Assembly: GCA_964528825.1 (NCBI GenBank)
Contig: CAZGVB010000005.1
Coordinates: forward strand, 12,356 to 76,355
DNA from: RGIG5612 sp964528825
GTDB taxonomy: Bacteria; Bacillota; Clostridia; Lachnospirales; Lachnospiraceae
Reading direction: 5' to 3'
Length of the DNA: 64,000 bases
This document shows, piece by piece, positions 1 through 8,089 of this stretch; the stretch's first letter is position 1, and each line of letters opens with the position of its first letter. The notes below the pieces were generated by a model. It was not told where the DNA came from, searched no databases, and was given only the letters and a program-made list of their open reading frames with translations. The position numbers and the translations under genes were made by a program.

Positions 1-1053
1 TGCTGCCTGTGTTTCATTTAATATGTCAATCTTGAAGCCTGTAAGTCTTGCCGCAAGTCGAGCATTTTGTCCTTCCTTACCTATGGCAAGAGAAAGTTGA
101 AAATCAGGAACTATTACTGTAGCCGTTTTTTCGTCATCGTCTGCTATTACCGAAATAACCTTTGCCGGGCTAAGTGCGTTTTCTATAAGTACGGCGGAAT
201 TTTCAGACCAATTTATGATATCGATCTTTTCACCCTTCAGTTCGGCAACAACATTGTTTACTCTCATTCCGTTAAGTCCGACACATGCACCGATGGCATC
301 TACGTCGGGATCATGAGATATAACTGCCATCTTAGTCCTGCTTCCGGCCTCACGTGCTATGGCCTTTATCTCGACAATGCCTTCCTTGATCTCGGCAACC
401 TCAGCTTCAAAAAGCTTTCTGACAAGCTCAGGATGTGTCCTTGAAACAAGAATACGAAGATTCTTCTTTGTCTTTCTTACCTCAAGTACATGTACCTTGA
501 TCCTCTCATTTATTTTGAACTTTTCACCTTTAACCTGCTCATTTTCATTTAAGATACCGTCAGCATGACCAAGGTTAACAATAACACCTTTATCTGTAAA
601 TCTCGAAACGGTACCTGTTGTGACCGAGCCCTCTTTTGATTTATACTCGTCATATATATTGTCTTTTTCACTTTCACGCAGGCTCTGAAGAAGAACGTTC
701 TTGGCATTTTGAGTTGCTATACGACTGAACTCTCTGGATTCTGCCGCAAGACGTACTACATTGCCGACCTCACAGCTCGGATATATTTGCCTTGCATCCT
801 CCAGAGCAATCTCGAGCATACTGTTCTCTACTTCTTCAACAACAGTCTTTTCCGCATAAACAAAGAATTCACCTGTTTCCTCATCAACCTTTGCAAATAC
901 ATTTTCCGCAGCCAAAAGACTGTCTTTCTTTTTGTTGTATTGATTCTTATAAGCAGTAACAAGGGCACCCTCAATTGCTGCTATGATAGACTCCTTGCTT
1001 ATATCCTTCTCTCTTACAATCAGATCAAGTGCTTCGATCAATTCGCTGGCCAT
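1..1053 (-). CDS. nusA: transcription termination/antitermination factor NusA (C-terminus beyond window)
   Basis: NusA binds RNA polymerase and nascent RNA and controls pausing, intrinsic termination and antitermination. Only the first 351 codons are present; the reading frame runs off the left edge. The start is the ATG at 1053 (MASELIEALDL), the usual NusA opening. An N-terminal RNAP-binding domain covers about residues 1-130. An S1 domain follows (GTVSRFTDKGVIVNLG, near residue 165), then the KH region with the typical SRTKMAV and VGLNGMRV stretches and a second KH motif (LAIGKEGQNARLAARLTG) close to the edge. rimP lies 19 bp upstream on the same strand, the standard rimP-nusA operon order. 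Identity is clear from the motifs; the C-terminal part cannot be assessed. Confidence 0.96.
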   Translation of the reverse strand, partial: MASELIEALDLIVREKDISKESIIAAIEGALVTAYKNQYNKKKDSLLAAENVFAKVDEETGEFFVYAEKTVVEEVENSMLEIALEDARQIYPSCEVGNVVRLAAESREFSRIATQNAKNVLLQSLRESEKDNIYDEYKSKEGSVTTGTVSRFTDKGVIVNLGHADGILNENEQVKGEKFKINERIKVHVLEVRKTKKNLRILVSRTHPELVRKLFEAEVAEIKEGIVEIKAIAREAGSRTKMAVISHDPDVDAIGACVGLNGMRVNNVVAELKGEKIDIINWSENSAVLIENALSPAKVISVIADDDEKTATVIVPDFQLSLAIGKEGQNARLAARLTGFKIDILNETQAA

Positions 1054-1072
1054 AATTTTTCTCCTTTTTTAT

Positions 1073-1534
1073 TTACCACTCAAATGTCTGTCTTATGAGC
1101 GAAATATTACTTTTTTCAAATACTTTGATATTATTTTCGATCTCGACTGAAACGGTGTCTTCGTCCCAGTTTTTTAAAAGACCGGTAAATACCTTGATGC
1201 CATCAACAGGTGTATATAAATGTATTTCTATAAGCTTATCCCTGTTGCGTATATAATCTTTTTCTTTTTTTAGCGGTCTCGTGAGTCCGGGTGAGCTTAC
1301 CTCAAGTATATATGCCTCATCTATAAAATCCTCCCTGTCAAGCTCCGTCTCGACAGACCTGCTTATAAGCTCACAGTCATCAACGGTGATCCCGCCTTCT
1401 TTATCGGCAAAAATCCTGAGATAATATTCACCGCCTTCTTTAACATATTCCACGTCGACAAGCTCAAAATCAGTATCACTAATGACTTGCCCCGCAATCT
1501 CTTCGGCCTTTTTTTCTATATCATTCTTTTGCAT
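1073..1534 (-). CDS. rimP: ribosome maturation factor RimP
   Basis: RimP is a cytoplasmic factor for maturation of the 30S ribosomal subunit. The 153-residue product has the family's usual length and order: an N-terminal alpha/beta domain with the hallmark FELVDVEYVKEGG near residue 24 and LRIFADKEGGITVDDC near 40, then the YILEVSSPGLTRPL block near 80, then a C-terminal Sm-like domain. The ATG at 1534 has a GGGA-type ribosome binding site 4 nt upstream. It sits immediately before nusA and was probably transcribed with it; a likely terminator and a copy of a dispersed repeat separate it from the Dlt operon behind it. Confidence 0.95.
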   Translation of the reverse strand: MQKNDIEKKAEEIAGQVISDTDFELVDVEYVKEGGEYYLRIFADKEGGITVDDCELISRSVETELDREDFIDEAYILEVSSPGLTRPLKKEKDYIRNRDKLIEIHLYTPVDGIKVFTGLLKNWDEDTVSVEIENNIKVFEKSNISLIRQTFEW

Positions 1535-1593
1535 ACTTTCCCATTTCTGTTCGATGTTACATTTGAAAGATCTTCAAAATGTCCATACATAAG

Positions 1594-1616
1594 AAAAAGC
1601 CGACCTCTCGGTCCGC
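1594..1616 (-). terminator. intrinsic terminator-like hairpin after the Dlt operon
   Basis: On the minus strand a GC-rich hairpin (arms at 1610-1616 and 1599-1605, GAGA loop, one mismatch) is followed by TTTTTC. It lies between the end of dltA and the start of rimP, so it probably ends Dlt operon transcription. Inference from structure only. Confidence 0.5.
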
Positions 1617-1703
1617 CTTTCAACATTAACAACACTAACAACATACAGATATTATCACACTTCTCAAGCGAATGCAACAATATTCATCTATTAAGTAACT
1701 TTT

Positions 1704-1800
1704 GGTCACTGCAGGGTAATCGACTGCACATCTTTCATCCGGACAATTTTTAGTATTGCGCATATGAGATATACCAACTGAAATTTTACTTTAACGCTGT
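1704..1800 (-). repeat. dispersed ~95-bp intergenic repeat, copy 1
   Basis: This stretch shares extended near-identity with 27550-27640, 52503-52596 and 53712-53802. Plus-strand landmarks are GGTCACTGCAGGGTAATC, then ATCTTTCATCCGGACAATTT, then TTAGTATTGCGCAT and a CAACTGAAATTTTACTTT tail. The first landmark can fold (TGCAG/CTGCA arms). It starts 10 bp past the dltA stop codon. All four copies have the same orientation and lie directly 3' of a minus-strand gene. Function unknown. Confidence 0.8.
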
Positions 1801-1809
1801 CCTTTATTT

Positions 1810-3324
1810 TTAAAGCATTTCTTTTAACTTTTGTCTGTCTATCTTATTGTTGGCATTATACGGAAGTGACTCAAGTATATTGACTCGATCCGGTACCATA
1901 TATGACGAGAGATGCTTTGTAAGCTCGGCCTTGATATCATTGCCTTTCAGCATAGTGCCATCCTTTACCTGGCAAAACAAAACTATCCTGTCCTTTTTTT
2001 CATTATGCAGGCATGCGCATCTTTGTATGCAATCCAAGGCACCGGCAACCGCCTCTATCTCACCAAGCTCTATACGATGCCCCATATGCTTTATCTGAAA
2101 ATCGGCTCTGGATGAAAAGATCAGGTTTCCGTCTTTATCAAACTTGGCCATATCCCCTGTTCGAAAGCATCTTACCACACCATCACCGAAATCCCGATAC
2201 AAAAAGTTGGCAGCTGTTTTCTGTTCATCACGAAAATATCCAATAGCTATTGAATCCGAAACAATATAAAGCTCACCGACATGTTCCGTTTCTTTTATTA
2301 TTGAATCGCCGTCCATAAGATAGACCTTGCAATTATCCAGCGGTCTTCCCATAGGCAGAACATCTTCGTTGGCAAACTCACCCTCAACCTCATAGCAGCA
2401 TGATATACCGGCAACCTCGGTGGACCCGTAAAGATTAACATATTTTACGTCAGGCAATACCTCGCGCCATTTATTAAGATGCTTCATAGGCATAACCTCG
2501 CCTACGAAAAGTACATATTTTAAGTATTCCGGAATAACAGCCTTAAATGTATTTAACTGAACGATAACAGAAAGCGCGGATGGAACCCATGAGATAAAGT
2601 TTATCCTGCGATCGTTCATATATCTGATAAGTGTAGGCGGCATTGCAAAATATTCCGTTGGCAATATTTCCAATGTAGCGCCAAGGCTGAGCATCAAATA
2701 TATATCTCTTGCAGATGCATCAAAGAAAAATGGTGTTTGATTGCCTATGATCAAGGAATTATCAAATCCGAATCTTTTTATATAGCTCTCCATAAAGCGC
2801 CAAACAGCCTTATGGCTTTTTAAAACGCCCTTAGGGACACCTGTTGAGCCCGACGTATAAAGCATATACAGCGGTTTATCGGAAAAATCGATATCAGAAA
2901 TGTCTTTCCTAAGTCGCACCTCTTCGGAAGCTGCGATGCCCTCAGATGAATCAAAACATATATATTTTATTTTCTTTTGATCCCAAGACGTCTTTTCTTT
3001 GCTTTTTTTACTGCCGAGCACAACCTTGATCTGCGCATTATCAAGGATCATGTCCAATTTATGTTCGGGCATATCCGGGTCCAAAGGAACATAGAATCCT
3101 CCGGCATACAATACAGCCATAAATTCTACAATAACATCAGCATTTCGTTCGGCAAAAACACCTACTGCACTGCCGCAGCACTCCCTAAGCTCATCACAGG
3201 ATGCAAGAGACCTTGCTGCAAGTGCAAGCTGTGAAAATGTATATTCATGATCCTTATCCGCAACGGCGCGTTTGTTCGGAAAAAGCTTTGCAGACCGTTC
3301 AAGATATTCGAGGACATTGTTCAT
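1810..3324 (-). CDS. dltA: amino-acid adenylating ligase, DltA-like (D-alanine--carrier protein ligase)
   Basis: An acyl-adenylate-forming enzyme expected to activate D-alanine with ATP and load it on the phosphopantetheine of the nearby DltC carrier. Length is 504 residues, normal for DltA. Visible are the P-loop motif LYTSGSTGVPKG (about residues 155-166), the substrate/ATP motif NLYGSTE near 300, the FRTGD motif near 395 and the C-terminal catalytic Lys494 in NANNKIDRQKL. It is the last gene of the operon, 29 bp behind the lipoprotein gene, with a GGAG-type site upstream of the ATG. The sequence after the GSTE motif (GISCCYEVEGE) resembles stand-alone peptide-synthetase adenylation domains, so the amino acid activated is inferred from context, not proven. 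Confidence 0.85.
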   Translation of the reverse strand: MNNVLEYLERSAKLFPNKRAVADKDHEYTFSQLALAARSLASCDELRECCGSAVGVFAERNADVIVEFMAVLYAGGFYVPLDPDMPEHKLDMILDNAQIKVVLGSKKSKEKTSWDQKKIKYICFDSSEGIAASEEVRLRKDISDIDFSDKPLYMLYTSGSTGVPKGVLKSHKAVWRFMESYIKRFGFDNSLIIGNQTPFFFDASARDIYLMLSLGATLEILPTEYFAMPPTLIRYMNDRRINFISWVPSALSVIVQLNTFKAVIPEYLKYVLFVGEVMPMKHLNKWREVLPDVKYVNLYGSTEVAGISCCYEVEGEFANEDVLPMGRPLDNCKVYLMDGDSIIKETEHVGELYIVSDSIAIGYFRDEQKTAANFLYRDFGDGVVRCFRTGDMAKFDKDGNLIFSSRADFQIKHMGHRIELGEIEAVAGALDCIQRCACLHNEKKDRIVLFCQVKDGTMLKGNDIKAELTKHLSSYMVPDRVNILESLPYNANNKIDRQKLKEML

Positions 3325-3353
3325 TGCTATATTGCTCCCTAATAAATTTCCGA

Positions 3354-3872
3354 TCAGGATTTGTATGAATAAAGTACAGATGATACACTGCCGTCTTCTA
3401 CGATTATCGTAAGCTCACAAAGTCCCTTTGTATAAATATATGCATTGGAGCCGTTATATCCGTCCTCACCGTACAGCTGCTTTACCTTATCTTCATCATC
3501 ACCGATGCAAAGTCCTTCATCGGTTTCTACTGTATCATCCACAAACCAAAATCCGGATATGAATTCCCTGTCATCCAAGGTACCGGTTGTAACATAAAAG
3601 CTTCCGTAGAAATATTGCTTGTCCATACCCTCAAATGCGCATGTGGCGGATTCACTGTAATCTTTATAATCGCCCAGACCATCTATCACAGCGGCTGCAT
3701 CCTCATCAATATAAATCTCAACATCATTGTATGTAAATGTATATCCTTTTTCGTCTGAAGATGATTGACCGCCCTGGTCTGATGATCCGGATGACGGATC
3801 AGAACTGCTGCCGCATCCGACTGCGGTAATTGTCATCATACATATCATCAATATTAAAGCTATCTTTTTCAT
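3354..3872 (-). CDS. small lipoprotein in the Dlt-like operon, function unknown
   Basis: A 172-residue exported protein of no recognised family. The N-terminus is a lipoprotein signal with a lipobox ending at Cys20 (TAVGC), followed by a Ser/Gly/Asp-rich linker to about residue 42 and then a compact, acidic, tyrosine-rich domain of about 125 residues. The start is the ATG at 3872 behind GAGG. It is placed between the SGNH-protein gene and dltA, with short gaps on both sides, so it is most likely co-transcribed with them. That position suggests an accessory role outside the membrane in the acylation pathway, for example binding a substrate or partner; this is inference from context only. Confidence 0.8.
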   Translation of the reverse strand: MKKIALILMICMMTITAVGCGSSSDPSSGSSDQGGQSSSDEKGYTFTYNDVEIYIDEDAAAVIDGLGDYKDYSESATCAFEGMDKQYFYGSFYVTTGTLDDREFISGFWFVDDTVETDEGLCIGDDEDKVKQLYGEDGYNGSNAYIYTKGLCELTIIVEDGSVSSVLYSYKS

Positions 3873-3920
3873 AAATTTACCTCTTTATTTATATAATCAT
3901 AAAATAATTATAATGCCTAT

Positions 3921-5039
3921 TTATTCATTTTGAGCAGCTGCAAGCAATGTTTCCTTTCTCAGATCATATATTTCTGCTTTTTCTGTCCACTTTGACGACA
4001 AAAGAGCATCTTCTCTATGATCCTCGAGTCCATATTGCGGTTTTATGATACCGCCGATATAATGCGTTACCTTTTCAACACCGTCAACATTTAAATGCAG
4101 GCCTTTATCATATGTATCAGTAGACCAGTCAAGATCATATTCCTCTTGATCTTCGAGTGTGTTCACATATAAAAGACCGTATTTCTCCGCATATTCCTCT
4201 ATCTGTTCTTCATATTCATCATACCAGATAGGATAAAGTGACGGCGATTTTACCAGCATAAGATCTATATCTTCTTCTTCGCACAATTCTCTTATCTTAT
4301 CAAGATATTCGTAATTCAGATCCGAGAATTCGTATGTAACTTGAGGCTTGCGCGGGTAATTTGTATCCGCACCCGAATCGACTCCGACCTGCATCAGATA
4401 TCCGTTATCGGTGATCGGTATATCGGGTGAATCAAAGAAATATTCCCAATCTTCTTCTTCAAGCTCAAAAATACGATCATGATATCTCAATATCGGAAGA
4501 AAATACGATACCAACCCTGATTTTTCTTTTTCCTCGGATGTCATCGAGACATTTATAGCCTTGACCTTTGTCACTGACCATCTCATACCGTCGAGAGCCA
4601 TCCTGTTGTAGGCTTCTCTCTCCGAAGAATTTCCGGTGCTGTCAGGATCGGCGTGCATCATATCATTTATACTGAGTACTACCAGCCTCGGTTTTTCATA
4701 TTTCAACGCGTCCTCCAGCATATAATATGACTGCCATATGAGCTGCTGAGAATTGCCTCTTACATATGATGTTATGCCATATTCCCTCCATAAAGCAACG
4801 GGAGAATATGTTTCATAAGCCTCACAATCTCCAAGGAATATGACATCATTCGATCCCATATTATCATAATATTCTGCTGTCATAGCTCCCTCTGTAAGGG
4901 AGGTCGCATATTTTGGTTCAACCAATCTTTGAACAAACAACAACATCGTCAATGTAAATATAACAGTGATAATGATGATCGGTATGTATTTTTTACTCTT
5001 TTTCTTACTATTCTTCTTCATAGACGAATCTTTGTTCAT
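3921..5039 (-). CDS. membrane-anchored DltD-like SGNH protein with Cys at the nucleophile position
   Basis: A 372-residue protein with a basic N-terminus, one membrane anchor (about residues 18-37) and a large outer domain. It stands in the place of DltD, the factor that works with DltB to acylate envelope polymers. The first SGNH block reads FLGDCEAYETYSP with Cys72 (codon TGT) where DltD and related SGNH proteins have Ser (typical GSSE). The C-terminal block YDKGLHLNVDG offers Asp311 and His315 as the remaining triad candidates, though the spacing is DxxxH rather than the usual DxxH. It starts 16 bp behind dltB. Full-length sequence similarity to DltD is low by eye, so the assignment rests on fold motifs and operon position. 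Confidence 0.75.
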   Translation of the reverse strand: MNKDSSMKKNSKKKSKKYIPIIIITVIFTLTMLLFVQRLVEPKYATSLTEGAMTAEYYDNMGSNDVIFLGDCEAYETYSPVALWREYGITSYVRGNSQQLIWQSYYMLEDALKYEKPRLVVLSINDMMHADPDSTGNSSEREAYNRMALDGMRWSVTKVKAINVSMTSEEKEKSGLVSYFLPILRYHDRIFELEEEDWEYFFDSPDIPITDNGYLMQVGVDSGADTNYPRKPQVTYEFSDLNYEYLDKIRELCEEEDIDLMLVKSPSLYPIWYDEYEEQIEEYAEKYGLLYVNTLEDQEEYDLDWSTDTYDKGLHLNVDGVEKVTHYIGGIIKPQYGLEDHREDALLSSKWTEKAEIYDLRKETLLAAAQNE

Positions 5040-5055
5040 TTATCAGAATTTTTTA

Positions 5056-6624
5056 TTAAAACTTATTGTATATGAAATTGGTCTTATCATATCCTATTCC
5101 GTAGCTTCCAAGCAGAATAACAGCAAACAGCATTATCAATATAATGGCATATCTTGCGATCCTCGGCATCTTCAATGCCTGACTTCTTACGCTGCCTTTT
5201 GTCTGGATGCAGCTTATCGCAAACATTATCGCAACACCGCATGCAACAATAATATAATCCTTAACATCCAAGCCGAGATTCATTAATGTGCCGTCGCTGA
5301 ATATATTAAAGTTGAATGTATATGCAAGGGAAGCTACCCTTTTGAAATAATCGCCCATGTTATTTCCGAAAAGATCCGTTATCCTTATAAGGCTCATCAT
5401 AAGGAATGTCCTTATGATCTCAAATACAGTATATCCCTTGCGTCCTTTTAAGCCTGTCTTTTCATGGAATTTCGCATACAGCGGTGCAAGCTCCTCGGAA
5501 ATCACTATTATAAAGCAGTTCAGCATTCCCCAGATAATAAAGTTCAGGCAAAATCCATGCCATATGCCTGTACCAAGCCAGCAAAGAACAGATCCGATAT
5601 ATATAGGCAGCCTCATGCCAAGCTTTCCTACTTTTTTTCTTGCCTTTACAGACAATTTCAGCATAGGACCTGACACTGTTATCGGATAAAATATATAGCT
5701 TCTCATCCATTCATTAAGTGTGATATGCCATCTTCTCCAATAATCGGCTATATTTGTCGAAAAATACGGTCTTATAAAGTTCTCCGGCAATGTGATCCCA
5801 AGAGTCTGAGCGGCGCCGATAGCAATATCTATACCACCCGAAAAGTCTGCATACAGCTGTACGGAATAAAACATGACCATGACAAAAAAAGCCACTCCCG
5901 TACTGCCGTCATCATTTAATGCACCTACCGCTACAGCGATCCTATCGGCAATGACCATCTTTTTGAAAAAGCCCCACAGCATTCTCTCAAGACCAAATGC
6001 GACCTGCGTCCTGTCAAATGGATGAGCGGAAAATAATGAATCTTTAAGCTGATCGAACTTGCTTATCGGTCCCTGTATGAGCTGAGGGAAAAAGGCTGTA
6101 AACAATGCGAGCTTAAACGGATTTCTGATCACCTCTGCCTTTTCTCTGTAGACATCGATAACATATCCGATCGTTTGGAACATATAAAATGACATACCCA
6201 TTGGCAGTCCAAGTGTGAGAAAGCTCAATCCCCCACCTTTAAGCAGTGCTCCGAAAGTCTCTGTAAGAGCGGCTTTACAAAAGAAAAGTATACCGAAATT
6301 TGCTGCTATTGCTATAACGAACCAAATGCGATTGCCGGCCTTTATTCTGCGTTTATATTCTTTCTTTTCATCACGTGACAGCTCACTTTTGTGCAATGCG
6401 ATATATTCGTCACGTTTACGGATATTTTTATCCATAATGATCGTGGCGATATATGATGAAACTGTCGTAAAAATAATAAAACCGAAATATTTAAATCCGG
6501 CAAATGCATAAAAAATATAGCTTGCCGCCAATAAAACTATCCATTGTATCTTTGCAGGCAACAGATAGTAGGCAAGCAGCAATATTGCAAAAAAAACTAT
6601 AAACGCCGTTGATGTAAATTGCAT
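5056..6624 (-). CDS. dltB: MBOAT-family acyltransferase DltB, with a DltX-like C-terminal motif
   Basis: A 522-residue polytopic membrane protein of the membrane-bound O-acyltransferase family, expected to pass the activated acyl group from carrier DltC across the membrane. Family signatures are clear: the conserved NIADYWRRWHITLNEWMR block with His300 and the catalytic His356 in GTGIWHGFCLNF. The N-terminal half is a set of hydrophobic helices, and the cytoplasmic funnel sequence FTAFFPQLIQGPI is present. The chain ends in GYDKTNFIYNKF (Phe517, Tyr519, Phe522), resembling the terminal FxYxxF motif of the separate small protein DltX; no dltX gene is seen in this operon. It lies 18 bp after dltC and 16 bp before the SGNH gene. 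Confidence 0.9.
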   Translation of the reverse strand: MQFTSTAFIVFFAILLLAYYLLPAKIQWIVLLAASYIFYAFAGFKYFGFIIFTTVSSYIATIIMDKNIRKRDEYIALHKSELSRDEKKEYKRRIKAGNRIWFVIAIAANFGILFFCKAALTETFGALLKGGGLSFLTLGLPMGMSFYMFQTIGYVIDVYREKAEVIRNPFKLALFTAFFPQLIQGPISKFDQLKDSLFSAHPFDRTQVAFGLERMLWGFFKKMVIADRIAVAVGALNDDGSTGVAFFVMVMFYSVQLYADFSGGIDIAIGAAQTLGITLPENFIRPYFSTNIADYWRRWHITLNEWMRSYIFYPITVSGPMLKLSVKARKKVGKLGMRLPIYIGSVLCWLGTGIWHGFCLNFIIWGMLNCFIIVISEELAPLYAKFHEKTGLKGRKGYTVFEIIRTFLMMSLIRITDLFGNNMGDYFKRVASLAYTFNFNIFSDGTLMNLGLDVKDYIIVACGVAIMFAISCIQTKGSVRSQALKMPRIARYAIILIMLFAVILLGSYGIGYDKTNFIYNKF

Positions 6625-6642
6625 CTTTTAAAAGGCCTCCGG

Positions 6643-6870
6643 TTACTCATCCATAAGTCTTTCGATCAGCTTCCACAATGCCTTCGCTGAATTAAAATTC
6701 TCCGGAATGAGTTCCTCCGCCGGAATGGATACATCGAATTCTTCGTTTATCTCCGCAACAATCGTCACGATATCAAAAGAATCCAATATTTTGTTATCAA
6801 TAAGAGATGTTTCGTTATCAAAATCTACTTCAGGATGCAGATCTTCTAAAATGTTAATAAGTTCTTCCAT
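6643..6870 (-). CDS. dltC: D-alanyl carrier protein DltC
   Basis: A 75-residue acyl carrier protein. The phosphopantetheine attachment site is Ser31 in NKILDSFDIV, and the acidic helices around it (EINEEFDVSIPAEEL) are typical of carrier proteins. It would carry the amino acid activated by DltA to DltB. The ATG at 6870 has AGGAG 4 nt upstream. It is followed by dltB after 18 bp and preceded by the transglutaminase-like gene by 28 bp. Its length and setting fit DltC rather than the fatty-acid carrier AcpP. No phosphopantetheinyl transferase is encoded in this window. Confidence 0.9.
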   Translation of the reverse strand: MEELINILEDLHPEVDFDNETSLIDNKILDSFDIVTIVAEINEEFDVSIPAEELIPENFNSAKALWKLIERLMDE

Positions 6871-6898
6871 GTTACTCCTTATAGCTATTACTTGATCA

Positions 6899-7903
6899 TC
6901 AATCTATATATGCGCTCGTATATCCCATTTCCTGAGGTGTCCAAAGAGCTTCTGTCGGAGTCTTTGGATAATCCTCCTCATTATAAATGAATATGCCGCC
7001 GTGCGCATCAGATATTTTTTTTGCCATTTCGTCTGTGACCATGCAGATCGGATATTCATCATTCATCCATGTCCACCATGCCGAATCATAATGGTACCAG
7101 CTCTTTCCGCCGTCTATACTGACCATGTTCCAATAATGATATTCATCAAGATATCCCAATGTTCCCGTTATCATGAAGCTCTCAAAGCCCAATCTTTCAA
7201 GAAGAAGCTTTGATACGCATACATTCGCATAACAATTATCATGCAAAGTCATCATCATATGATATGCTTCCTGCTTATATTCCCAATAATTATTATCCTT
7301 TACATATGTGAATGTATCTCGTACATAGAAGAATACAGCAAAAACCTTTTCAAGATCTGTCATATCATCTTCTATTATCTCTGCAAGAACCTCATCCGCC
7401 TTGGCATATATGACATCCTCTGAAACATTCGGTTCTTCCTCTGCCCCGACCTCAATCTCAACTTCTCTTGTGGTCGTATTGCCGGCCCAATCCGTTGCAG
7501 TATAGATAACCTTATATGTTCCTTCCTTACTGAGATCGACATTGCTGTTATCAATGGTAAGCTTTGGATCCGGATCGAGATCATCTGTTACATAAACATA
7601 GGATTTGTATTTTACATTGGCACCCTTTGCCACAAATATCTTACCTTCACCGCGTATTTCAGGTGCTGTGGTATCATTTTCCGCCAACTCATTTACGGTT
7701 GTCTCTGTATCCTGTATATCTGTATCAGACATTTGTTCCTGTGTCTGTGTTTCAGAGTTTCCGCTCTGATCATTATTTTTCTTCATCAATATTATAACGA
7801 CTGCCACTATCACTACAGCCAATATGATAAGTAAAATAGACCAGTTTCTTAAAACACGTCTGGCCCTTCTTCTCCTCATTTCTTCCCTTGACATACGTCT
7901 CAT
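6899..7903 (-). CDS. membrane-anchored Ig-like/transglutaminase-like protein at the head of the Dlt operon
   Basis: A 334-residue protein with an arginine-rich N-terminus, one transmembrane helix (about 21-40), a Glu/Thr/Gln linker, a bacterial Ig-like domain of the DUF5011/HYR type (about 78-152: GTYKVIYTATDWAGN) and a C-terminal transglutaminase-like domain. Candidate catalytic residues are Cys224 (LHDNCYANVC), His256 (EYHYWNMV) and Asp273 (WYHYDSAW), in the order seen in cysteine-protease-fold transglutaminases. It would act outside the membrane on peptides or cell-wall proteins, but the substrate cannot be read from sequence. It is the first gene before dltC, 28 bp away, so it probably belongs to the same transcript. 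The 186 bp upstream gave no promoter I would defend. Confidence 0.82.
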   Translation of the reverse strand: MRRMSREEMRRRRARRVLRNWSILLIILAVVIVAVVIILMKKNNDQSGNSETQTQEQMSDTDIQDTETTVNELAENDTTAPEIRGEGKIFVAKGANVKYKSYVYVTDDLDPDPKLTIDNSNVDLSKEGTYKVIYTATDWAGNTTTREVEIEVGAEEEPNVSEDVIYAKADEVLAEIIEDDMTDLEKVFAVFFYVRDTFTYVKDNNYWEYKQEAYHMMMTLHDNCYANVCVSKLLLERLGFESFMITGTLGYLDEYHYWNMVSIDGGKSWYHYDSAWWTWMNDEYPICMVTDEMAKKISDAHGGIFIYNEEDYPKTPTEALWTPQEMGYTSAYID

Positions 7904-8089
7904 ATGTTATTTAACCTCTTTATTTGCAAGCCTTGTATCCGAAATATAAACCGGAGGCAAGAAAAAGTTTTCTGTATCTTAGACTATTATGATATTTCCG
8001 GGTATTTTATCACATAGCTGCTTTTTTTAAAAATTTGCCTTGTGATTTTACATTTATATTATGTCTATAATGTGAAAAGGCCGATATGA

